In this document: positions 46,134 to 55,879 of the stretch, one piece after another
Numbering within the stretch: position 1 is the stretch's first letter
Layout of the letters: every line of letters begins with the position of its first letter
Made by a program: the position numbers and the translations under genes
NCBI RefSeq assembly: GCF_002135205.1
Contig: NZ_NEFZ01000005.1
Coordinates: 62,001 to 126,000 of the forward strand
DNA: 64,000 bases
DNA from: Acinetobacter sp. ANC 4204
GTDB lineage: Bacteria > Pseudomonadota > Gammaproteobacteria > Pseudomonadales > Moraxellaceae
Direction of reading: 5' to 3'
The notes under the pieces: generated by a model
What the model was told of the DNA's origin: nothing
Databases searched by the model: none
Seen by the model: only the letters and a program-made list of their open reading frames with translations

Positions 46134-46658
46134 TTAATCTTGATAGACCAAATTGGCTTTATCAATATTATTACTATCAATTTCAAGTACTTGTTGCTTT
46201 TCCACTTCAACTTGAATCATTTCTGCTTCAAGATCTACAGCAACCAATTTTGCTTGGAATTTACGACGATTATCAACTGCACTGATCAAACGGAACGCAA
46301 TTTGTTGACCAACATATGCTGGTAATTGTTCAAGTTGGAAAAATGGACGATCCCAACCTGGTGAAGATACTTCAAGCGCATACTCACCTGAAATTGGATC
46401 ATGCACATCGAGCATTGCACCGACCTGTTGAGTCACGCGTACGCAGTCCTGAACACCAATACCGCGCCCTTGTTCAAGCTCACCATCTTCATTGATAACA
46501 GGTTCTGCATGTTCATCGACCGCTTTGTCGATATAAATACGCAATAAAGAACGTTTGCCTTGAGGAAGGAATTCAATTCCCCAAAGATCCACACCACAGG
46601 CTTGCACTGCAGGAGCAATTAAGTCTTGGAGTGCTTGGGTTTTATTTGATAGCTTCAT
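46134..46658 (-). CDS. rimP: Ribosome maturation factor RimP
   Basis: A 174-residue factor for 30S assembly. N-terminal domain: [38 protein letters not shown]-terminal: [32 protein letters not shown], the SSPGxDRPL signature here with WDRPF. First protein gene of rimP-nusA-infB-rbfA, downstream of the tRNA-fMet genes and two terminator hairpins. Confidence 0.95.
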   Translation of the reverse strand: MKLSNKTQALQDLIAPAVQACGVDLWGIEFLPQGKRSLLRIYIDKAVDEHAEPVINEDGELEQGRGIGVQDCVRVTQQVGAMLDVHDPISGEYALEVSSPGWDRPFFQLEQLPAYVGQQIAFRLISAVDNRRKFQAKLVAVDLEAEMIQVEVEKQQVLEIDSNNIDKANLVYQD

Positions 46659-46793
46659 TTACTCTCGTCAATTTTGTGCGATTCAATGGCCGAAACTGAC
46701 CACTACAAACCAATACAAACTATAGTAGTAGTGGAACATGACACTTTGACTTTCACCGTATCCGGCGCACATCGACACTACACGATAGCCAAT

Positions 46794-46813
46794 AAAAAAG
46801 GGCGTAATCGCCC
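46794..46813 (-). terminator. Terminator/attenuator t2 between tRNA-fMet and rimP
   Basis: On the minus strand, GGGCG-atta-CGCCC followed by TTTTTT. It lies about 140 bp before the rimP start, so rimP expression depends on read-through or on a promoter inside the leader. Confidence 0.8.
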
Positions 46814-46819
46814 CAATTA

Positions 46820-46849
46820 TTGCACAGAAAATCAATATCCACTGTGCAA
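46820..46849 (-). promoter_or_regulatory. Leader hairpin between t1 and t2
   Basis: TTGCACAG (46820-46827) and CTGTGCAA (46842-46849) form a perfect 8-bp stem with a 14-nt loop. It has no T-run. It may be an RNA processing site or may compete with the flanking terminators. Confidence 0.5.
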
Positions 46850-46872
46850 AAAGGCCCACCTTGTTGTGAGCC
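46848..46872 (-). terminator. Terminator t1 just after the last tRNA-fMet
   Basis: On the minus strand GGCTCAC-aacaag-GTGGGCC (one G-T pair) followed by TTTTT, beginning 14 nt after the tRNA 3' end. Confidence 0.75.
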
Positions 46873-46885
46873 TCTTTTAGAAACT

Positions 46886-46962
<77 letters not shown>

Positions 46963-47051
46963 TCAACGTGCAAAAATTATATACAAATATGAACTATTTT
47001 TCAATCTAAATACTTCATACTTGCTTTGATTTAGTTGCACCTAAATCAAAT

Positions 47052-47128
<77 letters not shown>

Positions 47129-47197
47129 TCAACATGCAAAAATATTCTTGGTTTAATCACTTAAACCACTTACTTTAGTTTGCCTCTAAAATAAGAT

Positions 47198-47274
<77 letters not shown>

Positions 47275-47322
47275 TCAACAGATTTGCTGCATACACCAAC
47301 TTAATCTTCTGGATTCATAAGT

Positions 47323-47407
47323 TGGTGCGGAAGGGGGGACTTGAACCCCCACGCCCGAAAGCACTACCACCTCAAGGTAGCGTGTCTACCAATTCCACCA
47401 CCACCGC
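47323..47407 (-). tRNA. tRNA-Leu (anticodon GAG)
   Basis: 85 nt with encoded CCA. Anticodon loop TTGAGGT between CTACC and GGTAG gives GAG. The long variable arm (TGCTTTCGGGCG) is typical of tRNA-Leu. The acceptor stem GCGGTGG / CTTCCGC contains a T5.T68 mismatch and a G-T pair. It lies after secG, as leuU does in E. coli. Confidence 0.96.
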
Positions 47408-47460
47408 AGCTGTGACGCATTCTAGTAGCATCGCCACAAAAAAGAAAGGACTAATTCCAA

Positions 47461-47790
47461 TTATTCGCTTGTTTTCGGTGCAGTTGGTGAAGTTTCAGTC
47501 GATTGCACAGGTACAGAAGTTGTCGTTTGTACCGACTTTAGGCTGTATGCATCTGTAGTTTGCTTTTTAGCAAACACGGCCAATGTCAAACTGGTGACAA
47601 AAAACAATGCCGTTAAAATCGCTGTTAATCGTGTCAAGAAGTTCCCTGAACCCGATGCACCAAATACAGTTGCCGCACCGCCACCACCAAACGAAGCGCC
47701 AGCATCTGCACCTTTACCATGCTGGACTAAAATCAGCACGATCATCAACACAGCTAAGATAATATGTACTACCAGCACAAAAGTTTGCAT
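47461..47790 (-). CDS. secG: Preprotein translocase subunit SecG
   Basis: A 109-residue accessory subunit of the SecYEG channel. Two transmembrane helices ([20 protein letters not shown] and [22 protein letters not shown]) flank the cytoplasmic loop [26 protein letters not shown], the SecG hallmark. A Ser/Thr-rich tail ([18 protein letters not shown]) follows. It lies between tpiA and tRNA-Leu, the conserved order. Confidence 0.96.
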   Translation of the reverse strand: MQTFVLVVHIILAVLMIVLILVQHGKGADAGASFGGGGAATVFGASGSGNFLTRLTAILTALFFVTSLTLAVFAKKQTTDAYSLKSVQTTTSVPVQSTETSPTAPKTSE

Positions 47791-47803
47791 GCTGAACTCC
47801 TAA

Positions 47804-48595
47804 TTATTTTGTATTTGCAAATGCTTCGGCAATTTTATAAAAAGACGTTGCATTTAAAGATGCCCCACCGACGAGCGCACCATTGATATCTGGACAAGCC
47901 GCTAACTCTACTGCATTTTCAGCTTTAACACTACCACCATATAAAATGGCCATGCTTGCGCCATACGAGGTAATTTGGGTTAAACCTTCACGGATTTTTG
48001 CATGCATGGCCTGTGCATCTTCTGGCGATGCAGTTTTGCCTGTGCCAATCGCCCAAATCGGCTCATAAGCAATCACAATATTTTGCCACTGTTCCGCCAC
48101 CACCACACTAGCCAAGTCACAAATTTGTTGTAAAACAACAACTTCAGCCCGACCCGATTCACGTTGTTCTAGACTTTCACCTACACAGTAAATGACAGTC
48201 AAACCAGCATTTAGTGCATTTTGTGCTTTGGCATTTAAAACAGCAGAAGTTTCCGCAAAATATTCACGGCGCTCCGAATGCCCCACCAAAACATATTCGA
48301 TTTGGCTATCTTTCAGTAGCTCTGCACTCACCTCACCTGTATATGCACCAGTATGGGCAAAACGTGAAACATCTTGAGCTACGGTAAAAACTGGGCGTAC
48401 AGCTTTCGCAAGCTCAACTTGTGTTGCACCCAGTGCGATTGCAACAGGTGCAACGCCAATATTACATTTTTCTTGTGCTATTTCTTTCTCTTGCAAGAGC
48501 TGTTTAAATTCTTGAAGCAATTGCTTGGCATCTGCCTGCATTGGGTTCATCTTCCAATTGCCGACAACCCATGGCTTAATCGTCGAACCCGACAT
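47804..48595 (-). CDS. tpiA: Triosephosphate isomerase
   Basis: A 263-residue TIM-barrel enzyme interconverting DHAP and glyceraldehyde 3-phosphate. The substrate Lys is in VVGNWKMN, the electrophile His in [13 protein letters not shown], and the catalytic Glu in [13 protein letters not shown]. The phosphate loop is in [12 protein letters not shown] and GALVGGASL. The stop lies 13 bp before secG, so the two are co-transcribed. Divergent from pilB. Confidence 0.98.
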   Translation of the reverse strand: MSGSTIKPWVVGNWKMNPMQADAKQLLQEFKQLLQEKEIAQEKCNIGVAPVAIALGATQVELAKAVRPVFTVAQDVSRFAHTGAYTGEVSAELLKDSQIEYVLVGHSERREYFAETSAVLNAKAQNALNAGLTVIYCVGESLEQRESGRAEVVVLQQICDLASVVVAEQWQNIVIAYEPIWAIGTGKTASPEDAQAMHAKIREGLTQITSYGASMAILYGGSVKAENAVELAACPDINGALVGGASLNATSFYKIAEAFANTK

Positions 48596-48821
48596 ACAGC
48601 ACCCTATTCAAAACAGTTCATTAAAACGGCCTCATTCTACACGGTATTTATTTTTCAAAGATAGTTTTCTTCCAGAATTTATTCTTTGATGGAAACTACA
48701 CCGATCAAAACAAAGAGCATTTTGTAAAAAAAACCGCCTGCTATTACGACCAGTTCATGCTTTTAATCGATATTAAGGTGGTGACAACACTTTCAGATAT
48801 GGTATTTTTGTGCAACAAAAG

Positions 48822-48827
48822 TATAAT
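48822..48827 (+). promoter_or_regulatory. Candidate -10 element of the pilBCD-coaE operon
   Basis: A consensus TATAAT 47 bp before the pilB ATG, in the 278-bp gap divergent from tpiA. No good -35 is seen at 16-18 bp, so an activator or another sigma factor may be involved. Confidence 0.35.
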
Positions 48828-48873
48828 TTTACGATACCAATTATAAACAATTGAGAAGTTAAGGACTTGGGGA

Positions 48874-50586
48874 ATGTCAGTATCAAATGGTTTGCCTAAA
48901 TTCACAGGCTTTATTCGACGCTTAGTCGAAGACGGACGCATGACTGCTGAAAATATGCAGCAGGCGATGCTTGCTGCCAAAAAGGCTCAACAAGATATTG
49001 TTCCTTATCTGATCGAAAATTATAAACTCTCCCCAAATGTAATTGCTGAAACGATTTCTTTGGAGTTTGGTGAACCTGTTTTTGACTTAAGTGTTTATGA
49101 CTCGGCTCAAATTCTGCGAGATATAGTTGAAGATAAACTCATCACTAAACACCGTATCCTACCCATCTTCCGCCGCGGTAATATTCTTTATCTCGCAACC
49201 AGTAATCCAACCAATATGGATGCCATGGATGCAATTCGCTTCAACTCTAAAATGAACATTGAGGCGATTATTGTTGAATACCCACAACTGGAAAAACTCA
49301 TCGAACAAAATTTTGCCCAAGCAGATAGTTTCGAATTTTCCGATGAAGACATTGATTTAGACTTAGAGCAGGATCATCAGAATTCAAATGACGATGATGA
49401 TGATTCGCCTCAAGAAGATGAAGCACCGATTGTTAAATACATCAATAAATTATTAATTGATGCGATTCGTATGGGCGCCTCAGACTTACATTTTGAACCT
49501 TATGAAAAATCGTATCGCGTTCGTTATCGTGTCGATGGTGTACTTCGTCATATTGCCAGCCCACCACTACAGCTCGCAACACGTCTTGCCTCTCGCTTGA
49601 AGGTCATGTCTCAAATGGACATTTCCGAAAAACGTGTTCCTCAAGATGGGCGTATTAAATTAAAGCTATCAAAAAGCAAAGCAATTGATTTCCGTGTCAA
49701 CTCTCTGCCAACTTTATTTGGTGAGAAGCTGGTACTGCGTATTCTTGATCCATCTAGCGCTATGTTGGGGATTGATGCATTAGGTTATGAACCTGATCAA
49801 AAAGAACTCTTTATGCAAGCCTTGGACAAACCACAAGGCATGCTACTGATTACAGGTCCAACAGGTTCAGGTAAAACGGTATCTTTATATACGGGTTTGA
49901 ATATTTTAAATAAAGAAGATACGAATATTTCAACTGCCGAAGACCCGGTTGAGATTAACTTAGAAGGCATTAATCAGGTCAACGTGAATAATAAAGTCGG
50001 CCTCACTTTCTCAGCCGCACTCAAGTCTTTTCTGCGTCAGGATCCAGACATTGTAATGGTCGGTGAGATCCGTGATCTTGAAACAGCAGAAATTGCCATT
50101 AAAGCTGCGCAGACAGGTCATATGGTGATGTCGACACTGCATACTAACAGTGCCCCTGAAACCCTGACACGATTACGCAACATGGGGGTGCCATCATTTA
50201 ATATTGCCACTTCTGTCAACCTCGTAATCGCTCAACGTTTGGCACGTCGTTTATGCAATCAATGTAAAACACCTACTGACATTCCTGAACAAAGTTTACT
50301 CGAAATGGGCTTTACCGCAGAAGATATCAAAGACCCAGACTTCAAAGTTTATCAGCCTGTAGGATGTGCTGAATGTCGTGAAGGTTATAAAGGTCGTGTC
50401 GGCATTTATGAAGTTATGAAGGTTACATCAGAAATTTCAAAAATTATTATGGAAGACGGCAATGCCTTACAGATTGCAGAAGCTTCAGCAAAATTAGGAT
50501 TTAACAATTTACGTCGTTCAGGTTTACTCAAGGTTATGCAGGGGGTTACTTCCTTACAAGAAGTGAATCGTGTAACCAGCGAATAA
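48874..50586 (+). CDS. pilB: Type IV pilus assembly ATPase PilB
   Basis: A 570-residue hexameric ATPase that drives pilus extension. The N-terminal ~160 residues are the MshEN/GspE_N regulatory region, followed by an acidic linker (QEDEAPIVKYI). The motor has Walker A LITGPTGSGKTVSLYTGL, an Asp box, Walker B FLRQDPDIVMVGEIRD, a His box (TGHMVMSTLHTNSAPETLTRL) and a tetracysteine zinc site (CNQCKT...CAECREGYKGR). First gene of pilB-pilC-pilD-coaE. The major pilin pilA is not in the window. Confidence 0.97.
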   Translation: MSVSNGLPKFTGFIRRLVEDGRMTAENMQQAMLAAKKAQQDIVPYLIENYKLSPNVIAETISLEFGEPVFDLSVYDSAQILRDIVEDKLITKHRILPIFRRGNILYLATSNPTNMDAMDAIRFNSKMNIEAIIVEYPQLEKLIEQNFAQADSFEFSDEDIDLDLEQDHQNSNDDDDDSPQEDEAPIVKYINKLLIDAIRMGASDLHFEPYEKSYRVRYRVDGVLRHIASPPLQLATRLASRLKVMSQMDISEKRVPQDGRIKLKLSKSKAIDFRVNSLPTLFGEKLVLRILDPSSAMLGIDALGYEPDQKELFMQALDKPQGMLLITGPTGSGKTVSLYTGLNILNKEDTNISTAEDPVEINLEGINQVNVNNKVGLTFSAALKSFLRQDPDIVMVGEIRDLETAEIAIKAAQTGHMVMSTLHTNSAPETLTRLRNMGVPSFNIATSVNLVIAQRLARRLCNQCKTPTDIPEQSLLEMGFTAEDIKDPDFKVYQPVGCAECREGYKGRVGIYEVMKVTSEISKIIMEDGNALQIAEASAKLGFNNLRRSGLLKVMQGVTSLQEVNRVTSE

Positions 50587-50616
50587 TTGAAATATTGAAA
50601 GAATAAGGATAAATGC

Positions 50617-51843
50617 ATGGCTGTCAAAAAAGCACAGATGATGCCAACCTTCAATTATGAAGGGATTGATCGTAAAGGGGCAAAAATCAAAGGGGAATTG
50701 CCTGCACGTAATCTAGCTCTAGCCAAAGTCACTTTGCGCAAACAAGGGATTACCATCAAGAGTATTAGAGAAAAGAAAAAGAATATTCTTGAAGGTGTAT
50801 TTAAGAAAAAAGTGACGACGCTGGACATCACGATTTTCACCCGACAACTCGCAACGATGATGAAAGCCGGTGTACCATTGGTTCAAGGTTTTGAAATTGT
50901 GGCTGAAGGCTTAGAAAATCCCTCTATGCGTGAAGTCGTCCTCGGCATTAAGGGTGAAGTTGAAGGTGGTAATACCTTTGCTGGGGCTCTCAGAAAATAT
51001 CCTCAATATTTCGACAATTTATTCTGTTCGTTGGTCGAATCAGGTGAACAATCTGGTGCACTTGAAACGATGCTAGATCGTGTGGCTATCTATAAAGAAA
51101 AAAGTGAGCTACTCAAACAAAAAATTAAGAAAGCCATGAAATATCCAGCAACAGTGGTTGTAGTTGCTTTAATCGTGACCATTATTTTAATGGTCAAAGT
51201 CGTACCAGTCTTCCAAGATTTATTTAGTTCCTTTGGCGCAGAATTACCAGCATTCACTAAAATGGTCGTCAACATGTCTGAATGGATGCAAAAATATTGG
51301 TTTATCTTGATTATTATAATTGGTATCGTAATTACAGCTTTACTCGAGACCAAAAAACGCAGTAAAAAATTTCGTAATTTGTTAGATAAGGCCGCGCTGA
51401 AAGCCCCAATTTTTGGTGATTTGGTTTATAAAGCAATTATTGCTCGCTATAGCCGTACTCTTTCCACAACCTTTGCTGCTGGCGTTCCTTTAATTGATGC
51501 ACTTGAGTCTACAGCTGGGGCAACCAACAATGTGGTGTATGAAGAAGCTGTGATGAGAATCCGCGAGGATGTAGCAACCGGTCAACAACTTCAATTTGCC
51601 ATGCGTGCCACCAATAAATTCCCTTCCATGGCAGTACAAATGGTTGCCATTGGTGAAGAATCTGGTGCGCTTGATGCCATGCTAGATAAAGTTGCCACTC
51701 ACTATGAAAATGAAGTTGATAATGCCGTGGATGGCTTAACTGCAATGATGGAACCTTTGATCATGGCGGTCTTGGGTGTACTTGTGGGCGGTCTCGTGAT
51801 TGCCATGTATCTACCAATCTTCCAAATGGGTTCTGTGGTTTAA
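50617..51843 (+). CDS. pilC: Type IV pilus inner-membrane platform protein PilC
   Basis: A 408-residue GspF-family platform protein that works with PilB. Two GspF cytoplasmic domains (FTRQLATMMKAGVPLVQGFEIVAEG and YSRTLSTTFAAGVPLIDALESTAGA) alternate with three transmembrane helices (VVVVALIVTIILMVKVVPVF; YWFILIIIIGIVITALL; LIMAVLGVLVGGLVIAMYLP). Length matches the family. The ATG at 50617 follows AAGGATAAATGC. It overlaps the pilD start by one base. Confidence 0.97.
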   Translation: MAVKKAQMMPTFNYEGIDRKGAKIKGELPARNLALAKVTLRKQGITIKSIREKKKNILEGVFKKKVTTLDITIFTRQLATMMKAGVPLVQGFEIVAEGLENPSMREVVLGIKGEVEGGNTFAGALRKYPQYFDNLFCSLVESGEQSGALETMLDRVAIYKEKSELLKQKIKKAMKYPATVVVVALIVTIILMVKVVPVFQDLFSSFGAELPAFTKMVVNMSEWMQKYWFILIIIIGIVITALLETKKRSKKFRNLLDKAALKAPIFGDLVYKAIIARYSRTLSTTFAAGVPLIDALESTAGATNNVVYEEAVMRIREDVATGQQLQFAMRATNKFPSMAVQMVAIGEESGALDAMLDKVATHYENEVDNAVDGLTAMMEPLIMAVLGVLVGGLVIAMYLPIFQMGSVV

Positions 51844-52703
51844 TGCAAGAAATAATTTCCTCTCTGATCAACACTCCAACTGCACTTTATTTCGTGGTTG
51901 GAGTTTTTAGTTTGTGTATCGGCAGTTTCCTCAATGTGGTGATCTACCGCACCCCAAAAATGATGGAGCAAGAATGGCGTACTGATTGTCAACTGTTACT
52001 TCATCCTGAGCAACCCATCATTGATGAAACGAAACTCACCTTAAGCAAACCAGCATCCACCTGCCCCAAATGCAACAGCGTCATACACTGGTATCAAAAT
52101 ATCCCTGTGGTTAGTTGGTTAGTACTGCGTGGAAAGTGTGGCACCTGCCATAACCCAATTAGCATTCGTTACCCTGCTATTGAACTGCTCACAGCCATGT
52201 GTGCATTGATCGTGGTCGCGGTCTTTGGTCCAACCATCCAAATGCTTTTTGGCCTAGTCTTAACCTACATTCTCATCGCTTTAACCTTTATTGATTTTGA
52301 TACGCAGCTCCTGCCAGATCGCTATACTCTCACACTTGCAGCACTTGGTTTAGCAATAAATAGTTATGCTATTTATACCTCTCCCACCGCTGCCATTTGG
52401 GGTTATATCATTGGCTTCTTGTGCTTATGGGTCGTCTATTATCTATTTAAGCTTATCACTGGCAAGGAAGGCATGGGCTATGGCGACTTTAAGTTACTTG
52501 CTGCCTTAGGTGCCTGGATGGGGCCGTTGTTACTGCCACTGATTGTGCTACTTTCATCTTTTGTTGGTGCAATAATCGGCATCATCTTGCTCAAAATTCG
52601 AAAAGAAAATCAACCTTTTGCTTTTGGTCCATATATTGCTATTGCAGGTTGGATTGCTTTTCTTTGGGGCGAGCAAATTATGAAAATTTATTTAGGCAAT
52701 TAA
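51843..52703 (+). CDS. pilD: Prepilin peptidase/N-methyltransferase PilD
   Basis: A 286-residue inner-membrane aspartic protease that cleaves and N-methylates type IV prepilins and type II pseudopilins. The zinc-binding cytoplasmic loop has CPKCN and CGTCH pairs. The active-site aspartates lie in LTFIDFDTQLLPDRYT and the GMGYGDFKLLAALGAW (GxGD) motif. Eight or so hydrophobic helices are present. The ATG overlaps the pilC stop (TAATG). Its last bases run up to coaE. Confidence 0.97.
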   Translation: MQEIISSLINTPTALYFVVGVFSLCIGSFLNVVIYRTPKMMEQEWRTDCQLLLHPEQPIIDETKLTLSKPASTCPKCNSVIHWYQNIPVVSWLVLRGKCGTCHNPISIRYPAIELLTAMCALIVVAVFGPTIQMLFGLVLTYILIALTFIDFDTQLLPDRYTLTLAALGLAINSYAIYTSPTAAIWGYIIGFLCLWVVYYLFKLITGKEGMGYGDFKLLAALGAWMGPLLLPLIVLLSSFVGAIIGIILLKIRKENQPFAFGPYIAIAGWIAFLWGEQIMKIYLGN

Positions 52704-52711
52704 TAAAACCT

Positions 52712-53311
52712 ATGGCATTTATTTTAGGTCTGACAGGCGGAATCGGTAGCGGGAAATCTGCCGCAAGTCACTGGTTTGAACAACAAGGCATTCACGTGGT
52801 TGATGCAGATGTGGTTGCTCGAGAAATTGTGGCTGTAGGTCAGCCCGCACTGCAACACATTCAAGCCCAGTTTGGAGATTGGGTGCTCCTAGACAACGGC
52901 GAACTGAATCGCCGCGCTTTGCGCGAACACATTTTCCAAGACCCCGCTGCCCGCACGCAATTGGAAAATATCACCCACCCTGCTATTCGCCAGTCCATCA
53001 GACAACAATTGCAAGATGCGACTAGCCCTTATGTGATTTTGGTTTCACCGCTACTGTTTGAGACCAATCAACATGAACTAACCCAACACACCCTGTTGAT
53101 TGATGCTTCTATAGATCTACAAATTTTGCGTGCTTCTCAACGTGACCATCAAAATATTGAGCAGATTCAGGCCATCATTCAAGCTCAAATGCCACGCGAG
53201 CAAAAACAGGCTTTAGCCAATGATATTGTGATAAATGATGGACATTTGGAGCACTTATACGCACAGCTCAGACCTTTGCATTTAAAGTATTTAGCTCGTT
53301 CAGAAGCCTAA
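52712..53311 (+). CDS. coaE: Dephospho-CoA kinase
   Basis: A 199-residue P-loop kinase for the last step of coenzyme A synthesis. Walker A is GLTGGIGSGKSAA at residues 6-18, followed by VVDADVVAREIV and RRALREHIFQDPAARTQLENITHPAIR, a signature stretch. The ATG at 52712 lies 8 bp after the pilD stop; longer in-frame starts lie within pilD. The pilD-coaE adjacency is conserved in gammaproteobacteria. Confidence 0.96.
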   Translation: MAFILGLTGGIGSGKSAASHWFEQQGIHVVDADVVAREIVAVGQPALQHIQAQFGDWVLLDNGELNRRALREHIFQDPAARTQLENITHPAIRQSIRQQLQDATSPYVILVSPLLFETNQHELTQHTLLIDASIDLQILRASQRDHQNIEQIQAIIQAQMPREQKQALANDIVINDGHLEHLYAQLRPLHLKYLARSEA

Positions 53312-53341
53312 AAAAAGCAGTCGATTATGACTGCTTTTTTT
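53310..53341. terminator. Bidirectional terminator (coaE + / EamA gene -)
   Basis: A-run, GCAGTC (53317-53322), loop gattat, GACTGC (53329-53334), T7. It overlaps the coaE stop and the last codons of the convergent EamA gene. Confidence 0.9.
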
Positions 53342-54242
53342 GTTGCACGAGTTGGGCTTTCAAACTGTCCTTACGTATCCAGCGCCAAGGCTGCAAGGCA
53401 CCAATCCCCATCCCTACAAGCCCACATAAAATGGCAACACTCAGCGGCTCATTGAGCAGAGGAACTGCAATTATTGCAGCAATAAATGGTGCTAAGGTGA
53501 CAATACTGCCTGTTTTAAATGCCCCCAAACGTTTAATAGCCTCCACATAAGTAAGAGTCGCTACAATCACCACAAATATGCCATGAAATATGACCTGAGC
53601 AATCAATTGCACAGGTTGCACATGTGCGAGGGTTTTGGGCAAAAACAAAACATAAATTGGTACAAATACAATCGCAGCCCAAACCGCAACACCTGCCATG
53701 GAATGCCACGCAGATAATTTCCATTGCCGAAGCAAGACAGTAAATGTTCCCCAAAGCACAGCACTGAGGAAAAATAAACCATCCCCTAAACTAAAAGCGA
53801 TACCTGTTTCTTGATACATCAACCCACTCATGACCGTCAGTGCAAGCAACATTATACTGAGGCTAAGCCAAGTATGCCGGTCAAAGGGCTGCCGAAATAA
53901 AAGATAAGCCGCGACAGCCGTGCAAAGTGGAATGCAGCCATTGAGAAAGATCGCAGCATGTGCCGCAGGCACATAATGAAATGCACTATAAGCGGTGATG
54001 CAATAACATACCCCACCAATCATCGCCAAAATAAAAGGCTCTTTCTTCCACAAAAAGGCGGTATCCTTTTTATAGATCAAGATCGGCATTAAGATGCAAA
54101 ATGCCAAGAGAAAACGTAAGGCAGTAATATCCCACGCCCCAATGCCCCAATTAGCACTGAGCCGAGCCGTTAAGGTAAATCCCCCCCAAATACACATGGT
54201 GATGGCAATAAATACATAGCCTTGTTTTTGAGGGGTCATCAT
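53325..54242 (-). CDS. EamA/DMT-family inner-membrane transporter
   Basis: A 305-residue, ten-helix drug/metabolite transporter. Two EamA repeats are visible: the first begins GYVFIAITMCIWGGFTLTARLSANWG, and the second LGDGLFFLSAVLWGTFTVLLRQWKLS. The end is LVGMGIGALQPW plus a basic tail. Substrate unknown; relatives export amino acids, purines or antibiotics. Two adjacent Met codons (54242, 54239) are possible starts. It is convergent with coaE and not linked to rlmB, which lies 33 bp upstream on the same strand, although co-transcription with rlmB is possible. Confidence 0.88.
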   Translation of the reverse strand: MMTPQKQGYVFIAITMCIWGGFTLTARLSANWGIGAWDITALRFLLAFCILMPILIYKKDTAFLWKKEPFILAMIGGVCYCITAYSAFHYVPAAHAAIFLNGCIPLCTAVAAYLLFRQPFDRHTWLSLSIMLLALTVMSGLMYQETGIAFSLGDGLFFLSAVLWGTFTVLLRQWKLSAWHSMAGVAVWAAIVFVPIYVLFLPKTLAHVQPVQLIAQVIFHGIFVVIVATLTYVEAIKRLGAFKTGSIVTLAPFIAAIIAVPLLNEPLSVAILCGLVGMGIGALQPWRWIRKDSLKAQLVQQKKQS

Positions 54243-54274
54243 TGGATTTAAATTGAATCGGAAATTAAAAAATT

Positions 54275-55024
54275 TTAGATATTACGTTGACGACATGCTT
54301 CATACAAAGCCATACCCGTTGCTACACTGACATTCAGACTTTGCAAGTTGCCTGCCATCGGGATATATACTGTTTGATCACATTGAGACTGGGTAATTGG
54401 ACGCAGGCCTGTATCTTCAGCACCCATCACCACACATACAGCAGTGCCCGTAAAATCGAACTGTTGTAGCGGCAAGGCTTTTTCATCCAACATGGTACCA
54501 ACCACACGCACATTAAATTCTTCCTTAATTTGCGCTAACGTCCGAGCCAAATTGGTTACTTGAATAAATTTAACTTTTTCAGCACCACCTGCCGCAACTT
54601 TGCGCGCAGTCGGGGTCAAACTTGCAGAACGATCACGAGGCACAATCACAGCTTCAACGCCCATTGCAGCAGCAGTACGGATACATGCGCCGAGGTTATG
54701 CGGATCGGTGACTTGGTCTAAACCCAGCAATAAACAATTTGGCGACTGTTTAAGTAAAGCTTCTAGATCTTTTTCATTGAAAACTGGATTAGGACGGACC
54801 GCAGCCACAACTCCTTGGTGGAACGGCAAGCCAGCCATTTTTTCCAAGCGATCACGGCCCGTTTGTTGCACACTAATCCCAAAAGGTTCAGCCAGTTCAA
54901 GCACACGCTTTAAACGCTGGTCATCACGCCCTTTTAAGGTAAAAAGTGTGAGCACACGTTCAGGCTCAAGCTCCAACAATGACTCCACCGAATGAACGCC
55001 ATAAAAATATTCAGGTTTAGCCAT
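54275..55024 (-). CDS. rlmB: 23S rRNA (guanosine(2251)-2'-O)-methyltransferase RlmB
   Basis: A 249-residue SPOUT (TrmH) methyltransferase modifying G2251 in the ribosomal P site. The N-terminal L30e-like substrate-binding part starts YFYGVHSVESLLELEPERV. The knot motifs are LLLGLDQVTDPHNLGACIRTAAAMGVEAVIVP, VCVVMGAEDTGLRPI and IPMAGNLQSLNVSVATGMALYE. Full length. Confidence 0.96.
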   Translation of the reverse strand: MAKPEYFYGVHSVESLLELEPERVLTLFTLKGRDDQRLKRVLELAEPFGISVQQTGRDRLEKMAGLPFHQGVVAAVRPNPVFNEKDLEALLKQSPNCLLLGLDQVTDPHNLGACIRTAAAMGVEAVIVPRDRSASLTPTARKVAAGGAEKVKFIQVTNLARTLAQIKEEFNVRVVGTMLDEKALPLQQFDFTGTAVCVVMGAEDTGLRPITQSQCDQTVYIPMAGNLQSLNVSVATGMALYEACRQRNI

Positions 55025-55071
55025 GTAGGACCTCTAAAAGATAAATCACCATCGACACGATGTGCCAAAAT

Positions 55072-55102
55072 AAAAATCCTGTAAAGCTGACTTTACAGGA
55101 TT
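55072..55102 (-). terminator. Intrinsic terminator of ppnP
   Basis: AATCCTGTAAAG / CTTTACAGGATT, perfect 12-bp stem with a ctga loop. The T-rich tail is on the minus strand. Confidence 0.88.
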
Positions 55103-55165
55103 GCTGTGCAATATCTAGTTTAACTGATTTTGCTTAAAATTACTTAGTGAGTATCGTCTGAAAGC

Positions 55166-55489
55166 TTAGCCTTCTAAATGACACACGTAATCTAAAACTT
55201 CATCAGTTTCAATTTTGAAACGGCTATTGCCAGGCACGTAAAAAGACTGTCCCGCACGGAACAATTCGCTCTCTTCACTGTCTGCAATCTGCACACGACA
55301 TTCGCCTGAAATAATTTCCATACGCTCTGGCACATGTGTTTCGAACGTCAATGCTTGCTCTGTCGGTAGAATGACACCTAACGTTTTTTTGGTACCATCT
55401 TCAAACTGTACAGTATGGCTAATGCATAAACCGCCAAAATAAACATTGGATTTTTTAATGACAGAGACATGATCGAACTGAGTTGACAT
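55166..55489 (-). CDS. ppnP: Pyrimidine/purine nucleoside phosphorylase PpnP (DUF1255)
   Basis: A 107-residue cupin. E. coli PpnP (YaiE) phosphorolyses several nucleosides. Matching parts are [50 protein letters not shown] and [16 protein letters not shown]. The ATG at 55489 follows GGAG by 7 nt; a start 8 codons earlier has no such site. Monocistronic. Confidence 0.92.
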   Translation of the reverse strand: MSTQFDHVSVIKKSNVYFGGLCISHTVQFEDGTKKTLGVILPTEQALTFETHVPERMEIISGECRVQIADSEESELFRAGQSFYVPGNSRFKIETDEVLDYVCHLEG

Positions 55490-55513
55490 GCATACACTCC
55501 AGATAATGCGCAT

Positions 55514-55879
55514 TTATAATCATATTGATGTGCTAGTTTAAAGATGTGCGATTAACTAATCAATCCATGTTTTATTCCATTCAATCAATATTTTGTTAAA
55601 GCCCGACCATTGTACAATTGCACCTCTTCTCTCTACACTTTGGCTTAATTTTTGCCTGTCTAAGCCTCCTAAAATAGTCATTTTGAATATATCTAGAAAC
55701 CAAAGACAACTTTGCTACCAATTTTAGATTCACGACGCGATTTAAAAATCTATTAGGTCGTCTTTAGGATTCAAGCTAAAATAGTCCAGTTTTAACGAAA
55801 ACCAATAGCACTGCCGTCTTGTCGGCTGAATAAAACTTGACTATCTTAAACTAAAACTTTTCGCAGCTCGGATGCGTTT
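55514..55879. other. Divergent ppnP-recN intergenic region
   Basis: About 370 AT-rich bases without a supportable gene. It holds a 10-bp palindrome ATTGTACAAT (55609-55618) and, near recN, a candidate promoter TTGTCG (55819-55824)-17 bp-TATCTT (55842-55847). I see no classical LexA box (CTG-N10-CAG with the AT core). Confidence 0.4.

Noticed and set aside
55514..55879. LexA/SOS box upstream of recN
   Set aside because: No CTG-N10-CAG type site was found by eye; Acinetobacter also lacks a standard LexA. The ATTGTACAAT palindrome does not resemble one.
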